This document shows, piece by piece, positions 20,890 to 33,631 of a stretch of 64,000 nt of DNA (positions are counted from its first letter, which is position 1; each line of letters begins with the position of its first letter). Source of the stretch: Sweltsa coloradensis (lineage: Eukaryota; Arthropoda; Insecta; Plecoptera; Chloroperlidae); assembly GCA_024449915.1 (NCBI GenBank), contig JAMZAV010000905.1, positions 148,427-212,426 on the forward strand, in the 5' to 3' direction. The notes under the pieces were generated by a model. That model saw nothing but the letters and a program-made list of their open reading frames with translations. It searched no databases and was not told the origin of the DNA. The translations under genes and the position numbers were made by a program.

Positions 20890-21665
20890 ATTACTAGGAA
20901 AACGCTAAAGTCCCGCCGCGTTGATGGATGAGCTTTTAAAAGTTTTTAGTTTGCGTGGGATATCTTTACTTTTGCAAGTGCTTTGTTTTGCTGCCTACGC
21001 ATTGTAGGTGAATGTTGTCAAGTTTCTATTGTAACCTGTCAATTGGTATTATTAACCGTAAAAACTTATATTAAAAGCTTTATTTCTATGGATTCTGGCT
21101 AACTTTTTCAACTTTTTCTTTCAAAAGGTACTACATCACCATAACCTTAATGTCCATGTATAATATGAACGTTGTAGCCCCACCCGTTTGGTCAGAATTG
21201 GCCCAAATGACACGAAAATATCGCACAAAAAATCAAAAAACTTATATTTAAAAGCTTTATTTCTATAGATTCTGGCAAAATTTTTCAACTTTTTCTTTCA
21301 GAAAGCAATACATCACCATTACCTTAATGTCCATGTGAAATATGAACGTTGTAGCCCCACACGTTTGGTCAAAATCGGCCCAAATGTCACAAAAATATCG
21401 CATTAAAAATCGAAAAAAATCGTAAAAGTACGATATTCATGAGAAATATTTCTTCGATTGTACCCAAAAATGTAGCAAGTCTAAGTTCAGAGAAAACGAA
21501 GGTCGTGACAAATTTTCATCAAGATCGCATATGCCGTTTGCCCGGTAGAGAGCGAACAAACAGACGGAAAAAAAAAAACAAACAAACAAACAAAAAAAAA
21601 AAAACACCCGAGCTAAATTTTTTGGGGGGTCAGTGAAATTGAAGTCTTCGCTTCGCTCATCCAAT
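20890..21665 (+). mobile_element. Helitron-like repeat family, copy 3
   Basis: Same ends as copies 1 and 2, two internal subrepeats. The three copies plus spacers make a head-to-tail array. Confidence 0.6.
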
Positions 21666-22471
21666 TAATTTGTTATGTCTATTGAAAATGGTATGGTTGA
21701 AATGAGGTAGTAATACTAACTCCCTTAGTAACAATGGGTTTTTACTCTTTGTAGGCCTACTTCTGAAGTGTGTGTGTGTGTAACAAAGAAATTTGGGTCC
21801 TTATAGGTAGAGTGTGTTATTATAAGGTGTGATGATGCAGAAGGACTAACTGCCCTTAGTTTCGCGTTGAATGTAGTCAATCATTTACGATCTACCTGAT
21901 TATGGATAGGTAGACTTGATCTTATGGTCATTACTCATAATATGTTGGTCAATAGTTACAGAAAATATCTAAGTTTTCATTTTATAAGTTGTCTATTGAA
22001 TTAATGCTTTACCAACAAAATATTTCCGAAATAGGAATCTAGATGAATTAGACTGATTCGTGGGCGTGTAACGTACACTGCAGACGACACCGTTGTCCGT
22101 GGCTGATTTAGCATCAAACTGTGCGTGCTGGTATCTTCATCCCACTTATCTCGGAGGAATGTGATCAGTCTGAATTAAGACCAGGTGAACGAGTTCACAC
22201 GCATAGGAGCGAACATGCTCGGACAAACCAGACCTGGCTCTAATGCAGAATGCGCGGGTTTATTGTGGAGCACTTCAAGCTCCGCGTCGCTGTCTGACCG
22301 GCAATCTCAACAGGCCATGCACTTATATAAGATTTTTAGTAGTAATTTTCAAAGCTTGAGTAAGGAGACAATTGTTTGAAATAATGAAATGTTCTCTACA
22401 CGCAACATTCGTTAAACTTACGAAAGTTTCAACATTTTGGTTTGGGGTTTGGTTGTATGTAGAGGTCCACA

Positions 22472-22606
22472 TTGTGCTTGAAGCAAGCTGGACTTGTGCT
22501 TGAAGCAAGCTGGACTTGTGCTTGAAGTAAACTAGACTTGTGCTTGAAGTAAGCTGGACTTGTGCTTGAAGTAAACTGGACTTGTGTTTGAAGTAAGCTG
22601 TACTTG
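22472..22606. repeat. 22-bp minisatellite, about 6 copies
   Basis: Unit GTGCTTGAAGCAAGCTGGAC with alternating AAGTAA variants. Confidence 0.9.
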
Positions 22607-22994
22607 GCGACATAACGATTTATGTACATTCATAACATTGTGAAAACATTTGTCTCGAGCTCATCCAAAGCCATGTTGAAACAGCAACTAGTTTTGAGAA
22701 AAAGTTGTAAATACTGGAACTAGCATCGGCAAGTCCACGGGGGGACATATTCTACACAAACACATAATAAGTACCAAAACATAATAACAAGTACTCAAAC
22801 ACATGATACAAAAATAAATATGAATATCAAAACACATTTTTTATTATTTTTTATTACTTCAAATTTAAATTATGATGATCATGCAACACAAATAAAAATA
22901 AATAAATATACAAACTAAAAACTAAATAGTCACTAGACGTTTCGGCTTTACATTCTTCGGTCGTTCTGGTCTACGAAGCTGTTGACCAGGAGAG

Positions 22995-23030
22995 GTTAGA
23001 CGGGGGGGGGGGGGGGGGGGGGGGGGGGGG
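22995..23030. repeat. Poly-G tract
   Basis: Uninterrupted G run of about 27 bases. The length is unreliable in any assembly. Similar runs occur at 18065-18083 and 58231-58252. Confidence 0.9.
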
Positions 23031-23554
23031 AGAAGAAGAAGTGGGGGTGAAGGGTGGCTAGGGGGTCTCCAATACGTGCACGTTTGTGTATTTATTTTTA
23101 TTTTTGTTATATGGCAGCCACCTCTACAACTCACGTAATCTGTTGACTCCTATCTCTATCCACTTTGATTATATATATATATATATATATATCACTATAA
23201 GCATTTCTAACTAAAATAACCTCAGTAATGCATTACATTCTTAGTATAGGCGTATAGCCCCACATACACATTGTTATTCACAGTTTACTCCCTACAGTAA
23301 ATAATTAATCTCATTATTATCAACAAATCAAATGTAAGTTTTCAATGCGGTTTGGATGTCAAGACACGATGTGAGCGAGCCGACTATACCTGGTCGCCCC
23401 ACCCACAGTTCACTCGAACCACGACCTGCTCGCTTGGTCTAAGTAGCACAAAGATCAACAAGTGTCTTGTGAGATAGGGCGCGAGTACTAGTGGGTCACA
23501 CATAGGGCGCACCACATACCGCATAGTTTGCCCCGTAACTTCCGTTCACCAAGC

Positions 23555-23960
23555 ACATACCGCATGGTTTACCCGATAACTTACGTTCACCAAGCATATA
23601 TCGCATTGTTTACCTTGTAACTTACGGTCACCATGCATGTATCGCATGGTTTATCTTGTAACTTACGTTCACCATGCACATACCGCATGGTTTACCTTGT
23701 AACTTACGTTCACCATGCATGTATCGCATGTTTACCTTGTAACTTACGTTCACCATGCATGTATCGCATAGTTTACCTTGTAACTTACGTTCACCATGCA
23801 TGTATCGCATGTTACCTGGTACTTACGTTCACCAGCATGTAACGTATTGTTTACTTGTAACTTACGTTCACCATGCATGTATCGCATAGTTTACCTTGCA
23901 ACTTACGTTCACCATGCATGTATCGCATAGTTTACCTTGTAACTTACAAACATCACGCAT
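23555..23960. repeat. Minisatellite of about 41 bp, about 10 copies
   Basis: Unit reads TAACTTACGTTCACCATGCA, TGTATCGCATGGTTTACC then TTG. The last copies are the best conserved. ORFs on both strands here are repeat translations. Confidence 0.95.
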
Positions 23961-24299
23961 TACCTTGTGTGTGGGTGAACAATGAATGTTACAGTACTGG
24001 TACCCGTGCAGAGCGTGTGCAAGGTGGTGGTGTGCAGAGGTGGGTGCGGGAGACATGCAACCGGTTGCTTGCAGCCAGCAGCAACAGCAACAGGTCGCTG
24101 GCAGCGAGGAGGCGTCAGTCTTCGGCGTGCCAGCACCGTGTGAGCGCGTGTGTGTGTGACTGTGTCTGTGTGTGTCGGTCAGCTCACTGGATGGATACCA
24201 CGTGACACCAGCTGACGACCCGACGGTAGGTAGGTACCTTGTCACCTATGAGGGGTAACTTGATAATATCTCAGCTGGGCGGATGTTTCACGAGGTCCT

Positions 24300-24530
24300 A
24301 GAGTCCTAGACGGTCAGATGCGGGTGGAACTACCGAACTAGGGACGCGGGTTCGACTCCAGGTCAGCTCAGACACGTGTTGGTTTGTTCTCGTCTCCCTC
24401 ATCCCCCCTGATCCTCTCGGATAATATAATTCATCATCGCATTTGTCAGGTCTGGACTGTTTAATCGCGAGCGGCTCTCATCTAGGAGTCACGGGTTCAC
24501 ATCCCGCCAAGGCAATCCTGACTGAAAGTT
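24300..24530 (+). repeat. tRNA-derived SINE remnants
   Basis: Two B-box-like segments, GCGGGTTCGACTCCAG near 24347 and CACGGGTTCACATCCCG near 24490. The second is followed by CCTGACTGAAAGTTT, also found after the tRNA-like head at 59.18 kb. Confidence 0.5.
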
Positions 24531-25387
24531 TCTCAATAACCCTTATAAGACCCTCTTTACTTTAAACAGATGTGAACCCTACATCGTTTTTAAGTCTGTC
24601 TTCACTCTCAATTCGCCGTTGCATAAAGGTTTTAATTTTTCTACCATTTCGTCTTACGTTACGTATAAAATTATTTACGTCTGGCAAGTGACAAGCAAAG
24701 TATCGTGTTGGAATGCTGAGTTTCGAAAATACAATCTAAATTGTAAAGACCTACCTGGCCATGTGCTAGTTAGTCGGCTCTGTAAGATGCGGTTACCACG
24801 TGGTTCGTTTTATCCGGCGCAATCCCCCAGCCATCCATCCTATCCTTGTTATTCCCGCCATGGTTTGAATGCCAGGATGTTGAACAACAAGCCAAGGCTC
24901 GTCAACCCACACAGGCTGTAAGACGTGTTTCTTGAATTCGACGAAAACCAGGCTGCTTTTTATACCAGGTTTCAATTAATTTTCATCCAACATAATATTT
25001 GTAATATTCGATAAGAATGAAATATCAAGGCACCCATATCAAACATGAGTCATGCATGACTAATCTTTGCCTATATCTTAGCACTTTTTCAGAAATTGAT
25101 TTTAAATGATAAATTTAATTTTAAAGTTCAAAGAATGTGTCAAAAAGGTCGAAAACCGCTTAAATGTTAACAAGTCTTCATTTTGCGACTGTTTTTCGAA
25201 TTTCGATAGATGTTGAAAATCTGCTATGTTAGGGACGTACATTTACCATCCATTATTAATTAGCAATAACACAAAGTGTTTTATTCGCATGTGATGATTT
25301 ATGGCTGCAACGCGCCGAACATCTACAGTCCCACTCCCTCTGAAACAATTACTATTGTTAATTAAAGCCTTCTTTTAATTCCATGTT

Positions 25388-26042
25388 TCTTAAAGGGGTA
25401 TTTAACCGCTAAACTCAAAAAATATATTTCATTCTGGCTAACTAGTAATGAATTTAGCAATCAACAGAAAAATTATTGGGGCCACCATGACCTCCCAAAA
25501 AATTGTCAAACATGACATTTTTCGAGCTAGGTCCCATCGGCAAAAATCTCCCATAAGAAATAACATGGGGACGATCTTTATGTCCCGTGACCTTGGAGGA
25601 TTTTTGATCCAAAAAATATTGGCCATTATTGACATACTCGACAGCCTTTTCTGTAAATTTTCTATATTTTGTTTTGTAATTTGGGCAAGTAGTTCGGTCA
25701 AAATATGCTGATTACCAAGATGGGGTGTGATTTTGGAATGCATATTTTTGCGTGTTTGAGGGTATATTTGGGCACAGTTTCAAGACACGATGTAAAAAAT
25801 GGGCATTTTAGATTGGTACTATGCTCTAATATCTATGTGGACCAAAAAAGAAGCAGGTTAAAGCCGATTTAAGAAATTTCCCAAAACACCAATTTTTGCA
25901 AATTTCTGGATCAAAAAAATTAAAAAATTCGTGTTAAATCACAGTTACAAGATATAATTTTTTAAACTGTCATTTTAGTGTAGTATTGTGCTATAGATCA
26001 CGTGGTAAAAAATAATTTTTGGGGTTTTTAGCCCCTTTAAGT
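25388..26042. mobile_element. TTAA-edged inverted-repeat element, about 650 bp
   Basis: The left edge TTAAAGGGGTATTTAACC and inverted right edge TTAAAGGGGCTAAAAACC flank AT-rich, non-coding sequence. Same TTAA plus AGGG style as the element at 845-3001. Confidence 0.5.
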
Positions 26043-26561
26043 GTTGCTCTTCATGGGTTCGGTTTGAATCCACTCCATGTTTACATGCAAGTGGTATCTC
26101 TCTACTCATATGGATGATGCACCGGTAGATACTCAAACGCTGGTTGACCTAGTCCCCCCGCGTCTTCCTCTGTAATAGGAAATGGGGCGCCCCACTCCGA
26201 CTGTATTGCCTTGGTTGTGTCAATCAACGGAGCTGAGCAGAGACGTTCAGTCACAAGTGATCACACCTTGGCGTAATGAACCGTTCAAGCTTTTTTAAAT
26301 CTTCAGAAGAACACATCCCGTTTGATTGCCCCTTGCCACAATACAGGATCTCAAATGATCTTCTGAGCTTCCATCTAGCGCAACAAAACGAGCACTGAGC
26401 TAGCCGGGTGTACACTAGTACACTCTGGAGCAATGTAGATCTACAGCCGCCAAACACATCGAGAGTCGATCCTCCGCTCCCCGGTATACTGAAGATCTAA
26501 GCTGCGCTACCGTGCGTTCATGGCCCATGTTATGATATGAGAGCTACTTGGGCATGCCTAG

Positions 26562-26730
26562 CCCGGGGTTCGAACCCACGTGACTCTACGCCAGACCTGC
26601 ATTGCCCGGGGTTTCGAACCCACGTGACTCTACGCCAGACCTGCATTGCCCGGGGTTCGAACCCACGTGACTCTACGCCAGACCTGCATTGCCCGGGGTT
26701 CGAACCCACGTGACTCCACGCCAGACCTGA
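26562..26730. repeat. 46-bp tandem repeat, 4 copies, with a B-box-like core
   Basis: Unit contains GCCCGGGGTTCGAACCCACG and TGACTCTACGCCAGACC. The palindromic GGTTCGAACC resembles a pol III B box, but no tRNA-like fold surrounds it. Confidence 0.95.
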
Positions 26731-26954
26731 GAGCCACCGCAAACGGGAGATGATTATCCACCTCCTCGCGACTAACGGCAAAAAACATCACATTTTTTGT
26801 CCGTCTCTTGTTTTCTTTCTTCCATGCAGCCAGCCAGCCTACTAGCTAGTCAGCCAGCCAACTATAGCTAGTGAGCCAGTCAGGCAGCCTACTCAACCAG
26901 TCCTAATCGTCTTCTCACCTTCCCAGCCCGGTCATCAGCCTGACACTGCGCATG

Positions 26955-27345
26955 GGAGTGTGTGCGTGTGTGTGTGTGCGTGTTGTGAGTGTGAGACTTC
27001 TTTATAGTGTGTGAGTGAGTGAGTGAGTGAATGAGTGAATTGTGTGTGAATGTGTATGAGTGTTGTGTGAGTGTGAGTCTTCTTTATAGTGTGCGTGTGA
27101 GTGAGTGAGTGAGTGAGTGAGTGAGTGAGTGAGTGAGTGAGTGAGTGAGTGAGTGAGGAATGAATGAGTGAATTGTGTGTAAAGGTGTGTGAGTGTGAGT
27201 TAGTGAATGAATTAATTATGTGTGAATGTGGGTGAGTGTTGTGTGAGTGTGAGCCTTCTTTATAGTGTGCATGTGAGTGAGTGAGTAAGTGAGTGAATTG
27301 TGTGAGAATGAGTATGAGTGTTGTGTGAGTGTGAGTCTTTTTTTA
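26955..27345. repeat. (GTGA)n microsatellite in a larger tandem repeat
   Basis: Pure GTGA runs (longest about 27091-27156) sit in about four copies of a longer unit containing GTGTGAGTCTTCTTTATAGT. Confidence 0.95.
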
Positions 27346-29339
27346 TAATTTGTGTGCGCATCTATGTCTCAAGAGAGTCACACTTGTGACAGTCATGCCG
27401 GGTGGGGCCACCTCTCTTGTTGTTTCAACGTAGGCGGTGGAGAGAATAGGGAAGGGAATATTGAAGAACGATAGATAAAACATTACTTCACAGGTTTACT
27501 CAGGCGAAGAAAGAATTCTAAAGTTCCGAAATGTTATCACTATCGGCAGAAATAAGAAACTTTCTTCTAAGGGGAGGGATTGGAATGTGACCTCTTGAAG
27601 GAGCATTGGCAACATGCAAGATAAAAGCTGCCGTGAAGGTCGGGCGTCGGTTCTTGTTCGAAGCCCGGTTGGGGCTTGTGTGTCGTCGTATGGCGTCTTG
27701 ACAGCTTCATCTAGTAAGCTAGTCCACACTCGCCGAATCGACCTGTACTATCTGTTACTCCCAAGTCCCAACATCGGTGATGCGTAAAGCTGATAAGCAC
27801 CGCATCGTAATCGTGTTTTTTACTAGTCTTCCACCATTCTCATCTGTCCGGGACTGTCCCCTTAGTCCCCATCATCGAGATATTCGCGATACAACAGACA
27901 CAATCGCAATGATAATGAACCATCCTTATTTATTGGCATGATTTAAAAGCTGCAATTTTTTAAAACAGTATTGTAATAACGTGTGTTCATTCAATTATGA
28001 GGATATGTTTAAGGAATGTGTTAAAAAGTTGGAGTTGATATCCCTCAGCAAAGGGTGTGTTTGCTATTTTATCCTCCCCTATTTCGGCGCCTGTGTTTAC
28101 ATTAAAATGAGCTAAAGTGTTAGTGACATTTTATCAAATTTAAATGGTTCGTTGAAATGTTTGCTCGGAGCTGCAATTAACAATGGCGCAATGTCAGTCA
28201 GTCAGTCAGCCAGACGTTGATAAGTTGCTACTTGCTAGCACTAGCAGGTTATAGTTGTAAACATTGCCGCCAAGAAACAAGATGGCGAAGCGTACTCAAT
28301 GGAAAGTTAAATCGGTATAATCTCCGTTTAGAAACTTTGCATCATTAACTCTCAATTTCCGCCATATAAAGTGGTGAAATCTTGACCCTTGTGCCTCAAG
28401 TCATGGCGGAATAGATTTCAAACATGGACGCCTCATCCAACAGCTACACCATCATCACCTGCACAGAATAGCTCTTGTGTATGCTATTGTTTTTATTCTA
28501 TTACCTTATCCTAGCTAGAAGCACCTGGGAATCTCGATCTCTTCATAATGCACCTATCTAAGTTTCACGAGGTACTACTTTGCTAAATAAGAAATATTCT
28601 TTGCTACGTAACTGGTCAGTGGTCACATTACATTGTTTAGTTTAGGGATCTGCTGGGATCATAAACATGTGTACACATGAACCTTTTAAAACATGTAGAT
28701 ACATGTTCATTATAATTATACAAATCACATGTGAAACAAAACACGGTAGATGCCGGTAGCTCGGCTCGGGTTTGTCTGATGATCGATGGTTTGTGGTTGG
28801 TATTGAGGTAACGGCTTGTTGGCCCCATTCCTCCGACCCGTGGCTCGCGGCAAGACACAATCAGGTCGATGCTGCAACCTAGAGCCTACGCTGCAGCTGC
28901 ATTCTTGCATATACCACGTGACATAATGTGCACAAGAGTACGAGGGCTGCCAAACCAAGAAGTTCACCAGCCGGGGCAGAGGTTATGTGGACCACAAGCC
29001 TCTCAGATATACCGGTATCTCAACACACTGGGCACCAACTGCACAAAAAATTGCCAACATATTGTGGAAAGAGCGATTTAATGTCATGCGAAAAGAAGAG
29101 TGCTACACTCTTCCTTTATCTATTGCTTTTTATTTTAAGTATTTTTCAATATTTTTTAAAATGTTATTTAATTATGTAAGTTTTGTGATTTTCCTTTTGA
29201 AATCGAACAGCTTTGATGAACATTGCTATTAAGTGCCCTAATTTTTAACAACTTCGACTTTCCTTCAATAATTTGTGCATTTTTTCTGTTTCGAATTGAT
29301 TTGTCCGTAAATGATAAAAATTGCATTCACATATCTTTT

Positions 29340-30153
29340 ATTGGATGAGCGAGCGAGCGTAGCGAGCGGAAGCGAAGACTTCAATTTCACTGACCCCCAA
29401 AAAATTTAGCTCGGGTGTTTTTTTTTTTTTTTGTTTTTTTGTTTTTTTTTTTTTTTTGTTTTTCCGTTGTTTGTTCGCTCGATTTCCCGGGGAAAAGGCA
29501 TACGCGATCTTGATGAAAATTTGACCGGACCTTCGTTTTCTCTGAACTTAGAGGTGTATTTTTTTTGGGTACAATCGAAGAAATATTTCTCATAAATATC
29601 GTACTTTACGATTTTTTTTTGATTTTTAGTGCGATATTTTCGTGACATTTGGGGCCCATTCTGACCCAAAAGGGTGGGGGTAGAACGTTCATATTTCACA
29701 TGGACATTAAGATTATGGTGATGTAGTACCTTTTGAAAGAAAAAGTTGAAAAAAATTAGCTAGAATCCATAGAAATAAAGGTTTTAATATTAGTTTTTCA
29801 ATTTTTAGGCGATATTTTCGTACATTTGGGCCGATTCTGACCAAAACGGGTAGGCTACAACGTTTTAGATTTCACATGGACATTAAGGTTATGGTGATGT
29901 AGTACCCTTTTGAAAGAAAAAGTTGAAAAAATTAGTCAAATCTACAGAATAAAGGTTTTAATATGAGTTTTTTGAAATTTATAATACCAATTAACAAATA
30001 ACAAAAGAAACTTGACAACAATCACCTCCACAATGCATTCAAAAAGCACTTGCAAAGGAAAAGTGCAAACAAACGCACAAAACGCAAAAAAAACTTTCAA
30101 AAAAAACGCTCATCCTTTCAACGCGGCGGGACTTTAGCGTTTTCCTAGTTTTA
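29340..30153 (-). mobile_element. Helitron-like repeat family, copy 4 (diverged)
   Basis: Inverse orientation relative to copies 1-3; edges TTGGATGAGCGAGCGAGCGT and ACTTTAGCGTTTTCCTAG then T. Two subrepeats with more substitutions and indels. Confidence 0.6.
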
Positions 30154-30195
30154 ACTACGTGACGTGTCAAAACGACAAGTGTGGGATATACTACT

Positions 30196-30265
30196 CAGGG
30201 CCGGTCCTAGAGCATTAGGTGCCCTGTGCGAGGGCACAAGTCGCACACCCCTAAATCCGGCCCTG
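30196..30265. mobile_element. Short MITE with hAT-type ends
   Basis: 70 bp bounded by CAGGGCCGGTCCTAG and its near-inverse ATCCGGCCCTG. The CAGGGCCGG terminus is typical of hAT elements. The flanking 8 bp do not match well, so the target-site duplication is not confirmed. Confidence 0.55.
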
Positions 30266-30284
30266 ATCTACGCTGCTAGCCTCC

Positions 30285-30485
30285 TGATGCCCTAGCCTGG
30301 CCTAACCTGCAAAAAACCTTTCCCGATGCCCCAGCCTGGCTTAACCTGCAAAGCCTCCTGATGCCCTAGCCTGGCCTAGCCTGCAAAGCCTCCTGATGCC
30401 CTAGCCTGGCCTAACCTGGGAACGCCTCCCGATGCCCTAGCCTGGCCTAACCTGCAACGCCTCCTGATGCCCTAGCCTGGCCTCG
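30285..30485. repeat. 36-bp minisatellite, about 6 copies
   Basis: Unit GATGCCCTAGCCTGGCCTAA, CCTGCAA and CGCCTCCT, slightly diverged copies. Confidence 0.93.
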
Positions 30486-30738
30486 AGCCGAGAACCTCTG
30501 TGTGACAGATCCTGTAGAGCGCACTGACGCCCTATGGGCGAGATAGATGGTGCAATGTGAGGCGGGAAGAGCCCTATTAGACGAGGGGCCACTCCCAACC
30601 AACCGTGTTGTCTGGTACTGTGCTGTTGTTGGTGTTGGTATAATCACTGATCAGAGCCCGAGCAAGGTCGTGCAGCACATTGACTCGTGGGTGTACTCCA
30701 GTGCAGGGTGCGTGTACAGGTTGGGGTGCACGGGTTGG

Positions 30739-31519
30739 TTGGATGAGCGAAGCGAAGACTTCAATTTCACTGACCCCCAAAAAATTTAGCTCGGGTGTTT
30801 TTTTTTTTTTTGTTTTTTTTTTTTTTTTTGGTTTTTTGTCTGTTTGTTAACTCTCTACCAGGCAAACGGCATATCCGATCTTGATGAAAATTTGACAGGA
30901 CCTTCGAAATCTCTGAACTTAGAGGTGTATTGTTTTTGGGTACAATCGAAGAAATATTTCTCATGAATATCGTACTTTTACGATTTTTTTCGATTTTTAG
31001 TGCGATATTTTCGTGACATTTGGGTTAATTCTGACCAAACGGGTGGGGCTACAACGTTCATATTATACATGGACATTAAGGTTATGGTGATGTAGTACCT
31101 TTTGAAAGAAAAAGTTGAAAAAGTTAGCCAGAATCCATAGAAATAAAGCATTTAATATAAGTTTTTTGATTTTTTGTGCGATATTTTCGTGCCATTTGGG
31201 CCAATTCTGACCAAACTGGTGGGGCTACAACGTTCATATTATACATGGACATTAAGGTTATGGTGATGTAGTACCTTTTAAAAGGAAAAGTTTAAATAGT
31301 TAGCCAAAATCTATAGAAATAAAGCTTTTAATATAAGTTTTTTACGGAAAATAATACCAATTGACAGGTAACAAAAGAAACTTGACAACAATCAGCTACA
31401 ATGCGTATTGCGTAGGCAGCAAAACAAAGAACTTGCAAAAGTAAAGATATCCCATGCAAACTAAACATTTTTAAAAGCTCATCCATCAACGCGGCGGGAC
31501 TTTAGCGTTTTCCTAGTAG
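30739..31519 (-). mobile_element. Helitron-like repeat family, copy 5
   Basis: Edges TTGGATGAGCGAAGCGAAGA and ACTTTAGCGTTTTCCTAG then T. Two subrepeats. Confidence 0.6.
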
Positions 31520-33450
31520 AAAAGAACCTGAGAGCATAAAACTTAATTACATGATGATCGTTCAGGAAACCTGCCTAGTAAGGTAATCTATCCCCGTCTG
31601 GGCCCGGGGTAGAATTGGAATTAAAGAATCAAATGGCTAAATAACCCCAAGACTCTCGGTCTATAGTGGTCAATACAGGTGCTATTACAGTGTGCGTAAC
31701 TGAGAAACCGAAAGCAGTGTTTCATAGCTGTGTTACGTACAATAGTAAACTAGATATTTGTCGTAAGAGTAAGACATTCCACGACTGTCATACCCTACTC
31801 TGTTGGCACACAAGTTGGGCAGCCGAGTTTACCTCGAGAACACTAACATTTCAGCGTCTAAACAGAGGATCACAATAACTAGGCATGTTGCTAGCTAGAA
31901 ACAGCAATGCACAACATAACTCCTGACTAAAACAACTGTTCCAAGTTACTTTGGAGTGAGGACATTGTGGAAGAACAGGATTCGGCCCCGTGACCTCCCG
32001 ATTCCGAAGTTCTCTTGTTACGTTTGAGCTGTATCTGTCGGTAACTTTATTAGAAACTTTTAAACTTAGGTTTCAATTCCTCGAAAAGTATAGCAATAGC
32101 ATTTTAATTTTTTTGATAGGAGCGTCGAATATGATATAATTATAAAAAGTTTTTTGAAAAAGGATCTACAAATAATTTGAATAAAGAAAGCCGTCATAAA
32201 GGTACATTCAATGTTCAAAACTAATTGCAAAGTTACCCTGCTCCACCATACTTAGCTATCATCGCCTCGACTACGTCGTCGTCGTCAATGTCTCAAATAC
32301 AACAACATAGTCAAGAACGTCAAGCTACGTTTTAGCCGTGTAGATCAGGACATATCCACCATTCATAATAGTTGTATTATCTTGCTAGCAAGAACAAAGT
32401 AAAAAAACAACTATGCTAACATATGTGTTCAAATTACCCCCAACCGTACTTTTGGACTCCCAACAAAATGTCCAAGCACCCTCTGCATTGCACTTTCCCT
32501 ATTTATTTTGTATTCTAACATCACTTTTAAGATCATATCGACATCCGAATGGATAAGGTTTTGCACAGAGTTTGTGCTGAAGCCATCCTGATTCCTGCTG
32601 CTTCAACTGATGTGGTTTCCCTGTCGGTGTTGCTTGTATGCAAATACTGTAGCCTCGTGCGTTGTCTTGTCGCTTAGATTTATCACATTCCTCCTCTCTG
32701 ATGGGCGACAATGACTTAACTTATGCAAACACAGATACCGGGATCGTGGAACCCATTGTACTTATGGTAAAAAGATTAAAATTAGAATTACGAAAGGAGT
32801 CGTCACAATTGAATTAAATACTGACTGCATTCATAATTCAAACGATATGAGATGTTTACAGTTGAGATTTTTCAGATACTGTTTGCTTTTGGCTTAGCTA
32901 AAGTCATGGGAAGCGTAACAGTTATTTTTTGAGTATTGTTACTTTGCTTTCAGTAGTTAAAGGTCGTGATCAAATTCTGATATTCCCTATGCTGCACCCG
33001 AATTCATACACATCATCGCGACATCCTGTTCCCCATGGTAAGGCATCACTTGACTCCCCTTCGGATGTTCACGATCTTCCTATGTGGCGTTCCCCAGGTC
33101 CAACCAACGACATTGTAAATCAGTGATAGAACTATACACACAGTTTGAATGTAACGGGTTACCCGGGCCCGTATCAGGTGGGCCCCACTCTGCCGTAAGG
33201 CAAGCAGCTAGACGACATCTTACACTCGGCCTAAATATTGGTTTTAATATTATCATCTCTGGATATATCGGCATATAAATCGACAATCAATATAGATACA
33301 GCAATAAAACATTGATCACATCCCACCGAGTTCTGGACCAAATTACACGCAGGTAGATGGTGTGGACGGACTTGATGTACAGGGTTTAAACTGAGAACGA
33401 GTACCTTTACTTCTGTCCTGTTCACTAACTGAACGCGCACTATGTTCCAG

Positions 33451-33631
33451 GTGTTGGCGGGATGGCTGCGGCGGCCATGTTGGGAGTCCTGCAGGCGCGG
33501 CTGGCCACGCTACCTGGAGGAAGGGACCTTGAGGGACGCCCCCTGGTCCTTGTCAACGTCCCTACTGAAACCCAACCTTGGGACAAAGACCAACTAGACT
33601 CCGTTCTCAAATACTTTGCCTCGATTCTCAG
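33451..33631 (+). CDS. SESTD1: SESTD1-like exon 1: start codon and beginning of the SEC14 domain
   Basis: The acceptor is ATGTTCCAG at 33449-33450 and the donor is CTCAG/GTGATT. The start codon at 33462 gives MAAAAMLGVLQARLATLPGG, matching the position and pattern of the SESTD1 N-terminus. The ten bases before the ATG are the end of a 5' UTR, so an untranslated first exon and the promoter lie upstream and were not identified. The exon leaves in phase 2. Confidence 0.93.

Larger units (their letters stand above)
12865..33450. other. 20.6-kb stretch without recognisable exons
   Basis: No Ig, FN3, SEC14 or other protein-like exon was found on either strand. It holds tRNA-like SINE remnants, a 5S-headed SINE, minisatellites, microsatellites, MITEs and Helitron-like repeats, listed separately. 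It must contain the 5' UTR and promoter of the SESTD1-like gene. It may be a giant intron of the Ig/FN3 gene or hold small missed exons. Confidence 0.6.

Noticed and set aside
28250..28330. Promoter or start site suggested by CAAGATGGCGAAG
   Set aside because: No following coding exon, TATA or initiator context that could be supported.
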